DNA of 64,000 nucleotides from Streptococcus sinensis (GTDB lineage Bacteria; Bacillota; Bacilli; Lactobacillales; Streptococcaceae): NCBI RefSeq assembly GCF_000767835.1, contig NZ_JPEN01000029.1, positions 1 to 64,000 of the forward strand, read 5' to 3'. Shown piece by piece: positions 31,000 to 40,916 of this stretch (position 1 is its first letter; each line of letters starts with the position of its first letter). The notes under the pieces were generated by a model. It saw only the letters and a program-made list of their open reading frames with translations, ran no database searches and was not told where the DNA came from. The position numbers and the translations under genes were made by a program.

Positions 31000-31542
31000 T
31001 TAATACCAGCCATTGGCTAACCAGAAATTTTTAGCAGCTGACCATGAACCATAGCGATTGGTTACATATTCATTCGCCACTTTCTCTTGGTTTTCTGGTG
31101 ATAAATCTCCATTTAGATAGGTAATGGTTAATTGATATCGACCATAATATTGACCATTCTGAGCGGTATAACTACCGCTAGATTCCTTCTGGGCAATCCA
31201 TTCCTTGGCTTCAGCGTCCTCATTACTCAAACTAGAATTTGAATTTACTGACGTTTCTTCAGTCTTAGCTGATGTCTCAGCAGTTACTTGTTCAGATGCA
31301 GATTCGTCCAATTCTAAAATCTGCCCAACACTAATTAAATTAATATTGCTAATCTTATTTTTTTCAGCAATCTTCTCAACGGTCGTCTGATGTGAAGCAG
31401 CAATTGATGACAAGGTATCGCCTGATTTGACCGTATAGCTTTCTGCATTGGCCACAACTGGAAGAAAAACAGCAGCACCTGCAATTACACCGAGAAAACC
31501 TGCCTTTAGCATTTTATTTTGTTTTTTAAAATATAAATTCAT
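31000..31542 (-). CDS. Secreted LysM-domain protein with a lysozyme-like C-terminal domain
   Basis: A 180-residue exported protein. A signal peptide (about 1-34, ending VANA) precedes one LysM domain (about 35-78: [20 protein letters not shown]) that binds peptidoglycan. A Ser/Thr/Glu-rich linker follows, and the C-terminal domain starts EWIAQKESSGSYTAQNGQYYG, a motif of the aggregation-promoting-factor/transglycosylase-like group. AAGGAG precedes the ATG. It probably acts in cell-wall remodelling. A second LysM gene of the same design lies 2 kb away. Confidence 0.88.
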   Translation of the reverse strand: MNLYFKKQNKMLKAGFLGVIAGAAVFLPVVANAESYTVKSGDTLSSIAASHQTTVEKIAEKNKISNINLISVGQILELDESASEQVTAETSAKTEETSVNSNSSLSNEDAEAKEWIAQKESSGSYTAQNGQYYGRYQLTITYLNGDLSPENQEKVANEYVTNRYGSWSAAKNFWLANGWY

Positions 31543-31864
31543 AGATAGAATTCTCCTTTTTAATGATATTTCTATCTTATCTTTTCTTTGTTACGGGTAT
31601 TTATTGCTTGAGTTAAATTTATTACAGCCATATTGACAAACGAATAAAAACACCTTATTTATATTTGTTTGAATAGATTATAAAAAAATGATGAGAAATC
31701 AATAAAAATAGAAGTTCATTTATATTTTTTATACGACTCACTTAATTATTTGACTATTCCCAGAAACATTTGAAGATTTCTTCTGAAAACACATTCAAAA
31801 ATCCGAGCTAAATCGCTATTACTTTGGTATAATGAAAAAGAATAGATGAAACAAGGAGAAAAGG
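31543..31864. promoter_or_regulatory. Divergent intergenic region between LysM gene and sdaAB
   Basis: The sdaAB promoter is visible as an extended -10, TGGTATAAT (31826-31833), about 32 bases before the ATG. The LysM side is AT-rich without a clear promoter; a TGTAAT half-site occurs there, but no complete WalR box. No coding frame is supported in the interval. Confidence 0.5.
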
Positions 31865-32536
31865 ATGAAATCATTAAAATTTCAGTCTGTTTTTGATATT
31901 ATCGGACCTGTGATGATTGGCCCTTCAAGCAGTCATACAGCAGGCGCAGTCCGTATCGGAAAAATCGTCTCCTCCATTTTTAACGACGAACCAACGGAAG
32001 TAGAGTTCCAGCTCTTTAACTCTTTTGCCAAAACTTACCGAGGTCACGGAACTGACTTGGCTCTTGTAGCAGGGATTCTAGGCATGGAGACAGATGACCC
32101 TGATATCCCTAACAGCCTTGAAATTGCCCATAAACGTGGCATCAAGATTGTCTGGACGATTCAAAAGGATAGCAATGCTCCCCACCCCAATACGACAAAG
32201 ATTACAGTCAAAAATGACCGTAAAACAATCAGTGTGACTGGAATCTCTATCGGTGGCGGAAACATTCAAGTAACTGAGCTGAATGGCTTTTCAGTATCCC
32301 TAAGCATGAATACTCCGACCATCATCATTGTCCATCAGGATGTACCAGGTATGATAGCGCATGTCACAGAAGCCTTGTCACGCTACAATATCAACATTGC
32401 TCAGATGAATGTCACCCGTGAGAAGGCTGGGGAAAAAGCGATTATGATTATCGAAGTTGACAGCCGTAGCTGTGAGGAAGCCATTGAAGAAATTCGCAAC
32501 ATTCCTCATCTACACAATGTGAATTTCTTTAAATAG
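31865..32536 (+). CDS. sdaAB: L-serine dehydratase, beta subunit
   Basis: A 223-residue subunit of the iron-sulfur L-serine dehydratase, which deaminates serine to pyruvate. The N-terminal domain has MIGPSSSHTAGAVRIG. The C-terminal ACT domain begins near TIIIVHQDVPGMIAHVTEAL. AAGGAG precedes the ATG, and the alpha subunit gene follows after 8 bases. Confidence 0.95.
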   Translation: MKSLKFQSVFDIIGPVMIGPSSSHTAGAVRIGKIVSSIFNDEPTEVEFQLFNSFAKTYRGHGTDLALVAGILGMETDDPDIPNSLEIAHKRGIKIVWTIQKDSNAPHPNTTKITVKNDRKTISVTGISIGGGNIQVTELNGFSVSLSMNTPTIIIVHQDVPGMIAHVTEALSRYNINIAQMNVTREKAGEKAIMIIEVDSRSCEEAIEEIRNIPHLHNVNFFK

Positions 32537-32544
32537 GAGAAAAT

Positions 32545-33417
32545 ATGTTTTATTCCATCAAAGAATTGGTAGAGCAAGCTGACTTGGATTACCAAGGAAA
32601 CGTTGCTGAATTGATGATTGCTACCGAGTATGAATTAACTGGTCGTGAAAGAGAGGAAGTCCTGCGACTGATGGGCCGCAATCTGGAAGTCATGAAAGCC
32701 TCCGTCCTTCTTGGACTTGACGAGAGCAAGTCTCGCAGTGGATTGACTGGCGGAGACGCAGCTAAACTCCACCATTATATCCAGTCAGGAAAAGCTTTGT
32801 CAGACCAGACTGTTCTGACTGCTGCAAAAAATGCTATTGCTGTTAATGAACACAATGCTAAAATGGGACTGGTTTGTGCCACACCAACGGCCGGCAGTGC
32901 TGGTTGTCTGCCAGCCGTTCTGACATCCGCTATTGAAAAATTAGGCCTCACAGAAGAAGAACAGCTAAACTTTCTATTAGCTGCAGGCGCTTTTGGCCTA
33001 GTTATTGCCAATAACGCCTCAATTTCGGGTGCTGAAGGGGGCTGTCAAGCTGAGGTTGGCTCCGCTTCTGCTATGAGTGCAGCTGCTTTAGTTCTAGCTG
33101 CTGGAGGTTCTCCTTTTCAGGCTAGCCAAGCTATCTGTTTCGTCATCAAAAACATGCTGGGCTTGATTTGCGATCCTGTGGCTGGTTTAGTAGAAGTTCC
33201 CTGTGTCAAGCGAAATGCAATGGGAGCCAGTTACGCCTTTATTGCAGCTGATATGGCTTTAGCGGGAATAGAGTCCAAAATTCCTGTTGACGAAGTCGTT
33301 GACGCTATGTATCAAGTCGGCTCAAGTCTGCCTACTGCTTTCAGAGAAACAGCTGAAGGCGGTTTAGCTACAACTCCTACAGGCCGTAAACTTTCAAAAG
33401 AGATTTTTGGCCAATAA
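32545..33417 (+). CDS. sdaAA: L-serine dehydratase, alpha subunit
   Basis: The 290-residue catalytic subunit. Three cysteines expected to ligate the [4Fe-4S] cluster are in TAGSAGCLPA, SGAEGGCQAE and EVPCVKRN. The family motifs PTAGSAG and NMLGLICDPVAGLVEVPC are present. It forms an operon with sdaAB and is followed by a terminator shared with the convergent LysM gene. Confidence 0.95.
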   Translation: MFYSIKELVEQADLDYQGNVAELMIATEYELTGREREEVLRLMGRNLEVMKASVLLGLDESKSRSGLTGGDAAKLHHYIQSGKALSDQTVLTAAKNAIAVNEHNAKMGLVCATPTAGSAGCLPAVLTSAIEKLGLTEEEQLNFLLAAGAFGLVIANNASISGAEGGCQAEVGSASAMSAAALVLAAGGSPFQASQAICFVIKNMLGLICDPVAGLVEVPCVKRNAMGASYAFIAADMALAGIESKIPVDEVVDAMYQVGSSLPTAFRETAEGGLATTPTGRKLSKEIFGQ

Positions 33418-33448
33418 ATACTATCTAAAAGTGCTAGTATAAAAAAAG

Positions 33449-33475
33449 CGACTGGGATGAACCAGTCGTTTTCTT
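33449..33475. terminator. Bidirectional terminator between sdaAA and the LysM gene
   Basis: CGACTGG (33449-33455) pairs with CCAGTCG (33462-33468), flanked by an A run on the left and a T run on the right. Confidence 0.85.
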
Positions 33476-33484
33476 ATATTTATT

Positions 33485-34105
33485 TTAGTAACCCCAAGCA
33501 GAAAGCCCTTGCGCATTATAAGCATTGTAGGCTGATTGGATTTGATCCTCAACAGTTGCAGTAGATCCCCAACCTGGCATTGTTTGGAAAAGACCGCTCG
33601 CCCCTGATGGATTATAAGCATTGACTTGTCCATTAGATTCACGAGCAATGATATTTTCCCAAGTGGATGCTGATACCCCTGTCAATTCAGCCATACGAGC
33701 AGCTGCATAAGAACCAGTCTCTCCAGCAGTATTTCCATTTGAAAGAACGACATTTGAAGATGTAGTAGAAGTAGTATAAACTGGGTAGTTATAATATTCA
33801 ACTGCATTTACATAAGCTTCAGTTGGTGCAGCTGCAGGTTGAGCAGAAGGTTCTGAGGTAACTTCCTTAGATTCTACTGTTCCGTCTAATTCCAAAATCT
33901 GTCCAGCCACAATATGATCTGGATTAGCAATTTTATTCAACTTAACTAAGTGATCTACTGTTGTTGATTTTTCTTCAGCAATAGAGGACAAAGTGTCTCC
34001 AGCTTTGACAGTGTAAGATTCAGCCTTTGCAACAATTCCTGTAGCAAACAAAGTAGCGGCTGCAGTGATCAGGGCTAAAGTTAATTTTGATGTTTTTGTG
34101 TTCAT
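33485..34105 (-). CDS. Secreted LysM-domain transglycosylase-like protein
   Basis: A 206-residue exported protein. The signal peptide (about 1-28, ending VAKA) precedes a LysM domain (about 29-74: [18 protein letters not shown]), then a Pro/Ala/Thr/Ser linker, then a lysozyme-like domain with [20 protein letters not shown] and [10 protein letters not shown], where the Glu of RESNG is the likely catalytic residue. It is probably a muramidase or transglycosylase acting at the wall. A candidate WalR box lies upstream. Confidence 0.9.
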   Translation of the reverse strand: MNTKTSKLTLALITAAATLFATGIVAKAESYTVKAGDTLSSIAEEKSTTVDHLVKLNKIANPDHIVAGQILELDGTVESKEVTSEPSAQPAAAPTEAYVNAVEYYNYPVYTTSTTSSNVVLSNGNTAGETGSYAAARMAELTGVSASTWENIIARESNGQVNAYNPSGASGLFQTMPGWGSTATVEDQIQSAYNAYNAQGLSAWGY

Positions 34106-34164
34106 TAAAAAATATTTCTCCTTTAAAATATAATACTATATTACACATTAAATATTACTATAGA

Positions 34165-34181
34165 GTTACAGCAAAAATACA
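34165..34181 (-). promoter_or_regulatory. Candidate WalR (VicR) box upstream of the LysM gene
   Basis: On the minus strand TGTATT-N5-TGTAAC matches the WalR pattern TGTNAN-N5-TGTNAN with one mismatch (T for A at position 5 of the first half). It lies 60-76 bases before the ATG. WalR controls wall hydrolases in related species, so the site is plausible but unproven. Confidence 0.4.
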
Positions 34182-34311
34182 AAGGTTACAAAAACATTGA
34201 AATTAAACACAAAAAACTTATTTTGAAAGGAATTTTAGCTTATTTTCTAAAATATAAGTAAAAAATATCAATTTTTCACTTATACTATTCTTTAAAAAAT
34301 AGTTTAATTAA

Positions 34312-35109
34312 TCAATCATTTTTTAAGAAAAAGAGTAAGATTCCGATAAGACAAATGGAGATAATAGCAAAATTATCCATCATTTTCCAAGAAAGCTGGC
34401 GATAGCGGCTTCTTCCTTCACCACCACTATAGCCACGCGCTTCCATTGCAATAGCTAAGGCATCTGCTCGCTTGAAACTAGAAGCAAACAAAGGGATTAA
34501 GATTGGAATAATCGACTTAACCTTTTGTACAATCGTTCCTTCGCCAAAATCAACTCCCCGAGCCCTCTGAGCGTTCATAATTCTTGTGGTGTCATCCATT
34601 AAAGTCGGTACGAAACGCAGGCTCATGGAAAGCATGAGGCCAATTTCATGCGTAGGAACTTTAAAGACTTTGAGTGGCTTTAGTAGGGCTTCTACTGCAT
34701 CTGAAAGGCTGAGCGGTGTCGTGGTTAAGGTCAACAGAGTTGAAAAGAAGATAATCAAAACAAAACGGCTGAAGATAATACCAGCTTGTGAAAGACCAAA
34801 TTCCGTAATTTTAATGAAACCCAACTGGAACAGTACCTTGCCTCCCCCCGTCAGAAATAGCTGGAAGAGGGTGGTAAAGGCAATAATGAAAACCATTGAT
34901 TGAATTCCCTTTAGGAAGAATGTCAAAGGAATTTTTGAGAGAAAAATCAGAGTAAAAACGAAAACAAACAGCAGCACATTAGTGATAAGATTGTTGGCCC
35001 AGAAAATCAATAAAATAAAGCAGAACATGGCCAACAATTTACTGCGCGGATCCAATCGATGGATGACTGAATTTCCTGGAATATACCGTCCTAAAATCAA
35101 TTTATCCAT
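34312..35109 (-). CDS. ecfT: ECF transporter transmembrane component EcfT
   Basis: The 265-residue membrane scaffold of energy-coupling-factor vitamin transporters. It has about five membrane segments and the two ATPase-coupling motifs: [12 protein letters not shown] and AIAMEARGY. Its start overlaps the ecfA2 3' end by 8 bases. It is the last gene of the M16-rodZ-pgsA-ecfA1-ecfA2-ecfT run. Substrate-specific S components are encoded elsewhere. Confidence 0.95.
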   Translation of the reverse strand: MDKLILGRYIPGNSVIHRLDPRSKLLAMFCFILLIFWANNLITNVLLFVFVFTLIFLSKIPLTFFLKGIQSMVFIIAFTTLFQLFLTGGGKVLFQLGFIKITEFGLSQAGIIFSRFVLIIFFSTLLTLTTTPLSLSDAVEALLKPLKVFKVPTHEIGLMLSMSLRFVPTLMDDTTRIMNAQRARGVDFGEGTIVQKVKSIIPILIPLFASSFKRADALAIAMEARGYSGGEGRSRYRQLSWKMMDNFAIISICLIGILLFFLKND

Positions 35110-35941
35110 GCATCATCTCCTTAAATTCTTCAATCGTAATCGGATAACGAGAAAATTTCATTCCTTTTTCAGCTAATTCTTGGGCAAATTTTGTTATTTT
35201 AGGAACCCCTAGCTGAATCTTTTCCATAAAATCGACATCTTGAAAAACCTGAGCAGGCTGACCGCTTTTGACGACGCGCCCCTTCTCCAAAACATAGACT
35301 GTATCAGCAAAATTTGCGACATCATCCATTAAATGGGTTACAAGAACAATGGTCATTCCAGCTTGATGCAGTTTCTTAAAGAGGCTCATCAATTCCTTGC
35401 GCCCTGCTGGATCAAGTCCAGCCGTTGGCTCATCCAAAACCAAGATATCAGGCTCCATTGCTAGGATTCCGGCAATGGCGACCCTTCTCATCTGCCCGCC
35501 AGAAAGTTCAAAAGGGCTGCGGCTAAACAATTCTTCAGAAATGCCGACAAGGCTTAATTTTTCACGTGCTAAAGCCTCAGCTTCTTCTTTAGAGACCCCA
35601 AAATTTTGCGGGCCAAAGGCCACATCTTTCAAAACAGTCTCATCAAAAACTTGACTTTCAGCAAACTGAAACACCAAACCAACCTGTTTACGAACTTGTT
35701 TGATGTCCTTGTTGACAGAGCTGGAAGTAATGGTAACATTGTTGACTTGCACGCTGCCTTCGCTAGGAGTAAGTAGACCATTCAAGAGCTGTAAAATGGT
35801 TGATTTTCCGCTGCCAGTGTGCCCAATCAAAGCCGTATAGCTACCATCTTTGATTTCCAAATCAACTTCAAAAAGCGCTGGACCCTCAAATGGAGTTCCA
35901 GCCTGATAGGTATAACTGACTTTATTTAGAGTAATTCCCAT
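35102..35941 (-). CDS. ecfA2: ECF transporter ATPase EcfA2
   Basis: A 279-residue ATPase with Walker [10 protein letters not shown] (about 38-46), signature [13 protein letters not shown], Walker [13 protein letters not shown] and the H-loop LVTHLMDDV. It pairs with EcfA1 under EcfT to power uptake of vitamins and metals. The gene overlaps both neighbours (ecfA1 by 16 bases, ecfT by 8). Confidence 0.95.
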   Translation of the reverse strand: MGITLNKVSYTYQAGTPFEGPALFEVDLEIKDGSYTALIGHTGSGKSTILQLLNGLLTPSEGSVQVNNVTITSSSVNKDIKQVRKQVGLVFQFAESQVFDETVLKDVAFGPQNFGVSKEEAEALAREKLSLVGISEELFSRSPFELSGGQMRRVAIAGILAMEPDILVLDEPTAGLDPAGRKELMSLFKKLHQAGMTIVLVTHLMDDVANFADTVYVLEKGRVVKSGQPAQVFQDVDFMEKIQLGVPKITKFAQELAEKGMKFSRYPITIEEFKEMMHG

Positions 35942-36753
35942 AATTGTTCCTGCAATTCTTTTTCAGTTAAATAGGTTTTTGGCAGAGTTAGCCCGGTTTG
36001 AATCATGGCAGCTTTGACCTGGTTGACAAAGGGTTGATCCAAGCCCAAGTCTTCCAAATCAGGTCTAGAAAAGAGTTCTCTCGGTGTAGCAGTTGACTCA
36101 ACCTGACCATTTTTCATAACGAGGACACGGTCACTCAGCGAAATTTCGTCCAAATCGTGAGTAATGGAGATGACTGTTAAATGATTCTTATCTTTAATTT
36201 CCTTGACAGTCCGAATCAATTCCAGTCGTCCTTCTGGGTCTAACATACTGGTTGCTTCATCCAAGATGATAATATCTGGCTGGAGCGCGACTACACCAGC
36301 AATGGCGACTCTTTGCTTCTGTCCGCCAGAAAGTCGAGCAGGTTCCCTCTCTTTAAAATCCTGCATTCCGACTAGTTCCAAAGCTTCATGGACTCGTTTA
36401 ACCATCATGGGATAATCCATACCTTGATTTTCCAGACCAAAAGCAACGTCATCCTCAACAGTCGCCCCAACAAACTGATTATCAGGATTCTGAAAGACCA
36501 TGCCGATTTGGCGACGCTTTTCCCAGACATTATCAGCCGTCAATTTATCTCCAGAAATGATGATATCACCACTCTCGGCCTCCAAAAGACCGTCAATCAA
36601 ACGAACCGTAGTCGATTTCCCGCTGCCATTGTGACCGACAATAGATAACCATTCTCCTTGTTTCACGTGAAACGAGACATTTTTTAGAATATAATCTTCA
36701 GAGTTATGATCATATCGATAACTAAGATTTTTTATTTCAATGATATTTTTCAT
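35926..36753 (-). CDS. ecfA1: ECF transporter ATPase EcfA1
   Basis: A 275-residue ATPase with Walker [10 protein letters not shown] (about 40-48), signature [13 protein letters not shown], Walker [13 protein letters not shown] and H-loop [11 protein letters not shown] chose the ATG at 36753, one base after the pgsA stop; no strong ribosome-binding site is seen, suggesting coupling to pgsA. Its coding sequence carries a parS-type palindrome (36659-36674), read as FHVK. Confidence 0.95.
   Translation of the reverse strand: MKNIIEIKNLSYRYDHNSEDYILKNVSFHVKQGEWLSIVGHNGSGKSTTVRLIDGLLEAESGDIIISGDKLTADNVWEKRRQIGMVFQNPDNQFVGATVEDDVAFGLENQGMDYPMMVKRVHEALELVGMQDFKEREPARLSGGQKQRVAIAGVVALQPDIIILDEATSMLDPEGRLELIRTVKEIKDKNHLTVISITHDLDEISLSDRVLVMKNGQVESTATPRELFSRPDLEDLGLDQPFVNQVKAAMIQTGLTLPKTYLTEKELQEQLWELL
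36659..36674. promoter_or_regulatory. parS site within ecfA1
   Basis: TGTTTCACGTGAAACG matches the parS consensus TGTTTCACGTGAAACA at 15 of 16 positions, inside the ecfA1 coding region. Confidence 0.88.
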
Positions 36754-36754
36754 A

Positions 36755-37294
36755 TTATTTAAATGTATCTTTAAAGAGATGGGCACTGCCCTTGAAATAA
36801 TCATAACCAGAATAAATGGTGAAAATCAGGGCTATGTAAAGGAGAATCTGGCCTAGTAAAGTCCAATGCAAAAGGAGAAAGAGAATAGCAAACATCTGCG
36901 TGAAAGTCTTGATTTTCCCTGGCATAGCAGCTGCTAGAACTGTTCCGCCAGTTTCTACTAGGAGAAGTCTCAGACCAGTTACGGCCAGCTCTCGGCAAAT
37001 GATGATAGCTACTACCCAAGCAGGAGCCATTTTCATTTCAATCAGCATGATAAAAGCAGACATGACCAGCAGTTTATCAGCCATAGGATCGGCGAATTTT
37101 CCAAAATTGGTCACGACCTGCCACTTGCGCGCCAGATAGCCATCCAGGTAGTCTGTGATACTGGCAAGGGCGAAAATGATTCCAGCTAGGATATGCATGG
37201 CTGGCGAATGACCAAAAGTCAAAATCAAAATAAAGATTGGAATTAAGGCAATTCTGGCAAGGGTTAAAGCGTTGGGGATATTTTCTTTTTTCAT
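36755..37294 (-). CDS. pgsA: CDP-diacylglycerol--glycerol-3-phosphate 3-phosphatidyltransferase
   Basis: A 179-residue membrane enzyme that makes phosphatidylglycerol phosphate. It has the CDP-alcohol phosphotransferase signature in ITDYLDGYLARKW and FGKFADPMADK, with the Asp residues of the active site, and about four to six membrane segments. I chose the ATG at 37294 with AAGGA upstream; an ATG directly before it (37297) is equally possible. It lies between rodZ and ecfA1. Confidence 0.94.
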   Translation of the reverse strand: MKKENIPNALTLARIALIPIFILILTFGHSPAMHILAGIIFALASITDYLDGYLARKWQVVTNFGKFADPMADKLLVMSAFIMLIEMKMAPAWVVAIIICRELAVTGLRLLLVETGGTVLAAAMPGKIKTFTQMFAILFLLLHWTLLGQILLYIALIFTIYSGYDYFKGSAHLFKDTFK

Positions 37295-37304
37295 CATTCT
37301 TCCT

Positions 37305-38129
37305 TTATGATTCTTTAATTGTAAGTGTAATTGTAGCATTATCACTGGTCAAGGACGATAGGTCTAATTTCTGATTGTCCACAGTGACAGAAATACCTTT
37401 AACAACACCTAGAGTAATCGTATAAGTAGTATTTGGAGAGAGGGTGACCGTCTGACTTGGCTTATCAGCTGATAAAGTAATGCCATTAGACAATTCAGAA
37501 TCACTAACACTGAGCCAACTAGTTGTATTTGTTGCTGAAAAAGTTACATCAATAGGACGGTTGATTCCGCTATATTGTACGGCCAACTGCTGACCACCGC
37601 CACTTACCTCAAGTTTTCCCAGTGTAGAAGACGCTTCAGAACTATCAGACAATGAACTAGACTGAATAGTTGATAAGCTATTTCCTCCCTCAGAAATGAC
37701 ACTATAACTGTCTGACGCCTTGAAACTCAAATCATTGGTTCTAGTGTAATTCCATACGTAATAAGTGACAAATGTAAGTATTAGCAAAACTAGCATCAGA
37801 AAGTAAAAGAGCGGAAGTGAAAAAGTGCGATTTTTATATTTTCTACTTCGAAAATCCTCGTTGTTAGCTAATTCAATTTCATCATAGATAACAGTGTTAT
37901 CTGTTTCATAAGCATCTAACAAAATTTGTTCATTTAAATCCAAGGCCCAAGCGTATTTTCTCAGCAGGCTACGGATGTAAAAGGCATTTGGAAATTTTTC
38001 GTATTGATTGTTTTCAAGAGCCTTTAGGTAGTCAGTTTTTATATCTGTTTTTTTGGCTAGATCTGCTAAAGTAAGCTTTTGATTTACTCGAGCAAGTCTG
38101 AGTACCTCTCCTATCGTTTTTTTTCTCAT
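37305..38129 (-). CDS. rodZ: RodZ-like helix-turn-helix membrane protein
   Basis: A 274-residue protein. An N-terminal helix-turn-helix (about 1-70: IGEVLRLARVNQKLTLADLA, then TDIKTDYLKALEN) faces the cytoplasm, one membrane segment lies near residues 103-122, and a C-terminal DUF4115 beta domain is external. RodZ links the cytoskeleton and the elongation machinery to the membrane in rods; in streptococci it supports peripheral wall growth. The gene sits directly upstream of pgsA, a conserved order. Confidence 0.92.
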   Translation of the reverse strand: MRKKTIGEVLRLARVNQKLTLADLAKKTDIKTDYLKALENNQYEKFPNAFYIRSLLRKYAWALDLNEQILLDAYETDNTVIYDEIELANNEDFRSRKYKNRTFSLPLFYFLMLVLLILTFVTYYVWNYTRTNDLSFKASDSYSVISEGGNSLSTIQSSSLSDSSEASSTLGKLEVSGGGQQLAVQYSGINRPIDVTFSATNTTSWLSVSDSELSNGITLSADKPSQTVTLSPNTTYTITLGVVKGISVTVDNQKLDLSSLTSDNATITLTIKES

Positions 38130-38188
38130 ACGGATAGTCCTTTTCTCTTAGACATTATTCTAACAAAATTTTGAAATAAACTTTAGAA

Positions 38189-39484
38189 TTATTTTGGAAA
38201 AATAGTAAAATCTGTCATATCACAATGGTCAATAAAACAATGTCCGACTTTTAACACATCATTTAAAGTGATATCCTGTAAAATTTTAGGTAAATCAAAA
38301 ATATTTTCACCTCTTAGATGTGGCTCATACTGAGTTGCCATATATTCAAGAGAATTCAGACCATGCAGAAAATCTCCAAACATTTCACTTTTAATCGTAT
38401 CCAAATGCTCCTCTGTAACATCTGAATCTTGAGCAAATTTTCTAATTGCCGTGCGGAATTGGTGAGAAAGGCCGACTGGTTCCTGAGTATCCATGGTCAG
38501 CATGACAAAATGGAAATCTTTTTCCACCTCTACTTCAAGAGTAAGAGAATTGTCAATCTTTCCATTTTCATACAAAGTCTGGAAACGTTTAGAAGTCCAA
38601 CCAAACATCATGGCAAAAAGCAATTTTAGAGCAATTTTGTACCGATAAAGCGCTGTATCCTTTATCGCATCTTTTCCACGAATGCCAATAGCCAACTTAG
38701 GACTGGCAACCTCCATCCGACTAGTAGCTGTTGGAATCACTGGCTGTAACCTGATAGGCTCTTTTTCAATTGCTTCAGTTAATAATTGAGGATATAAAGT
38801 CTCTTGTGTCTTGACGATATCTTCAAAAGTGGATTCCAAATCAAAATTTCCAATGACAAATAAAGTCATGTTGGACGGACGGTAGAAAAGCTCAAAGTTC
38901 TCTGTTAGATTTTCCACAGTAATATCCATGATTGACTCTGTCGTTCCGGCAATATCTTCTGCTAGTGGAGTTTGAGGATAGAGATTGCTCAAAGCACCAA
39001 AGAAGAGCCTATAATCTGGATCGTCTTGGTACATTTCGATTTCTTGTTGGATAATTCCTTGCTCACGCTGAACAGATGCTTCTGAGAAATTGGCTTGATG
39101 AACGAGTTCCTGCAACAGCTTCAGATTTTCTGCTACACAATCTGTTGTAGAAAACAGATAGCTGGTCCGTGTAAAGCTTGTAAAAGCGTTGCTCTCTGCC
39201 CCGAATTTAGTAAATTCCTGCAGCAAATCTTCCCCATTTTTTCCCTCAAATAATTTATGTTCCAGAAAATGAGCGATTCCTGCTGGGTAGTGACGGACTT
39301 GCTTTGTTTCACGTGAAACAACTTTAGTATCCACAGATCCAAAATTGATTGAAATGATGCCATAGGTTTCATTAAAATCATTTTTAGGGAGTAAGTAAAC
39401 CTGCAGTCCATTTGCTAGCACCGCCCGATAGACGCTTTCTCCCACTGCCATGTAATTGATTTTTTCTAGACCTAGATTCTGCAT
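38189..39484 (-). CDS. M16-family peptidase, catalytic type (YmfH-like)
   Basis: A 431-residue protein with the inverted zinc motif HFLEH in GIAHFLEHKLFE, followed by the distal metal-ligand Glu region. The family includes insulinase-like proteases. Its ATG overlaps the preceding paralog by one base, so the active and inactive subunits are made together, as in heterodimeric M16 enzymes. Substrates are unknown. The frame includes a perfect parS palindrome (39305-39320), read as VSRET. Confidence 0.92.
   Translation of the reverse strand: MQNLGLEKINYMAVGESVYRAVLANGLQVYLLPKNDFNETYGIISINFGSVDTKVVSRETKQVRHYPAGIAHFLEHKLFEGKNGEDLLQEFTKFGAESNAFTSFTRTSYLFSTTDCVAENLKLLQELVHQANFSEASVQREQGIIQQEIEMYQDDPDYRLFFGALSNLYPQTPLAEDIAGTTESIMDITVENLTENFELFYRPSNMTLFVIGNFDLESTFEDIVKTQETLYPQLLTEAIEKEPIRLQPVIPTATSRMEVASPKLAIGIRGKDAIKDTALYRYKIALKLLFAMMFGWTSKRFQTLYENGKIDNSLTLEVEVEKDFHFVMLTMDTQEPVGLSHQFRTAIRKFAQDSDVTEEHLDTIKSEMFGDFLHGLNSLEYMATQYEPHLRGENIFDLPKILQDITLNDVLKVGHCFIDHCDMTDFTIFPK
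39305..39320. promoter_or_regulatory. parS site (perfect consensus) within the M16 peptidase gene
   Basis: TGTTTCACGTGAAACA is an exact match to the 16-base parS consensus, inside coding sequence about 19 kb from oriC. Confidence 0.93.
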
Positions 39485-40731
39485 TATTTCCCTTCCATAA
39501 AGTAAATCGCCTGTAATTTTAACTGCTGGGCTGCTTTGATAACCTCGTTTTTACGAACATTTTCTAATGATTCCAGCCAAGCTTCTAATGACAGAAATTT
39601 TTTCCCTAGAACAGCAGACATGTAAGCACGTTCAATCAAGGTGTTTTGCCGATCTTGCGCCAGAAGTATGGAATTTTTCAGCATTTTTTTTGTTTGCTCA
39701 AGCTCGTCATCTGTAAAATTCCCCCGCTTCAAATCCAAGATTTGCCGATTGATTAAAGCGATGGTTTTTGTCCGATTTGCTCGGTCAATTCCTGCATAAA
39801 TTCGCAACAGGCCAGAAAAAATATCAAAATTACTAGAAATCGTGTAGGCCAGACTCTCCTTTTCACGAACGTTAACAAAAAGTTTAGAGTGGGCAAATCC
39901 ACCCAGTAACCCATTCAAAACAATAAGAGGCAGGTGATCACTATCCCCATATTGAGTAGAAAAATGGTAAGCCAACTCAATAATTGATTGATGAACCTCT
40001 CTCTGCTCTAGATTTTCCCGAGTCACATTTGAATAGTTCTGCTGGTACATGAGTTCTAAAGGCTGTTCTCTTTCAGCAAAATGAAAATCTTGGATTTTAT
40101 CTCGGATAGCAATTTCATTAAAGTTACCGATAAAGAAAAAATCTATCTGATCTTCTTTCAGCATTTGTTGAAAAGTAGCAAAACTACTTTCAGCAGTTTC
40201 TTCTTCCACCAACTCCACGGTTCCCACACGGGGAATCCGCATTTCTGATAAATCATAGAACAAATCGTTCAGCTTCCTATGAGCATGGTAAAAATGATTT
40301 TCAATTTCAGCCTCTAAGTCTGTTAAAACATTTTTCTTTTCAATTTCAAAGGTTTTAGCATCAAAAGCATCTCCATTTGACAGAGGAGAAAATAGACTGG
40401 CTTTCAAAAATTCTAGCATTTCATCTGTCAAAACATTTTTCCGACTCAGAAATTGATCCCGCACAAAAGAAAGATTAATATCCAAGTAATGCACCAACCC
40501 CCGTCGTGAAAGACTTGTCGAAAAATTGGCTCCATATAAGTTAGCCAATTTTTCTCGAAAAGATTGCGATGTTGGGTAAAGAGCATTTGAAGTCTCCAAC
40601 ATACTAGCAGTAAGAACCCGTCCAGCTATTGTTTTTTCAGACATAGGAGTTGAAAATCGCACTTTTATTTTATTTGTTTTGAATTTTTCTGACTGAATAA
40701 AATGAAGATGTACTCCTTTTGTGATTTCCAT
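39484..40731 (-). CDS. M16-family peptidase-like protein, non-catalytic type (YmfF-like)
   Basis: A 415-residue protein of the M16 fold but without an HxxEH motif in the N-terminal zinc region. It probably forms a clam-shell with the following catalytic paralog. I chose the ATG at 40731 with GGGGGG just upstream; an ATG at 40743 has no such site. It starts the long minus-strand run toward ecfT and is divergent from the S4-recF pair. Confidence 0.9.
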   Translation of the reverse strand: MEITKGVHLHFIQSEKFKTNKIKVRFSTPMSEKTIAGRVLTASMLETSNALYPTSQSFREKLANLYGANFSTSLSRRGLVHYLDINLSFVRDQFLSRKNVLTDEMLEFLKASLFSPLSNGDAFDAKTFEIEKKNVLTDLEAEIENHFYHAHRKLNDLFYDLSEMRIPRVGTVELVEEETAESSFATFQQMLKEDQIDFFFIGNFNEIAIRDKIQDFHFAEREQPLELMYQQNYSNVTRENLEQREVHQSIIELAYHFSTQYGDSDHLPLIVLNGLLGGFAHSKLFVNVREKESLAYTISSNFDIFSGLLRIYAGIDRANRTKTIALINRQILDLKRGNFTDDELEQTKKMLKNSILLAQDRQNTLIERAYMSAVLGKKFLSLEAWLESLENVRKNEVIKAAQQLKLQAIYFMEGK

Positions 40732-40887
40732 TACGCCCCCCATACCGAATAATATAGACTTCTATTATAACACGAAATACTTTTTAATGCTTTGTCACGA
40801 CTAGCTTTTTAATGATTAAAACGTTTTATATTTTTTTTAAATTTGGCATTAAATTAAACTATCTCGGCACTCTTTCTGCTTGAATTA

Positions 40888-40895
40888 TGATATAA
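40888..40895 (+). promoter_or_regulatory. Extended -10 promoter of the S4-recF unit
   Basis: The sequence TGATATAATG at about 40887-40896 is an extended -10 (TGATATAAT) about 21 bases before the ATG; a clear -35 is lacking. Confidence 0.55.
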
Positions 40896-40916
40896 TGACA
40901 AGGATTGAGGTGAACT

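Noticed and set aside
35558-35568. Partial parS-like sequences at about 35561 and 44712
   Set aside because: Only one half of the palindrome (TTTCACGTG) is present at each place, so ParB binding is not supported.
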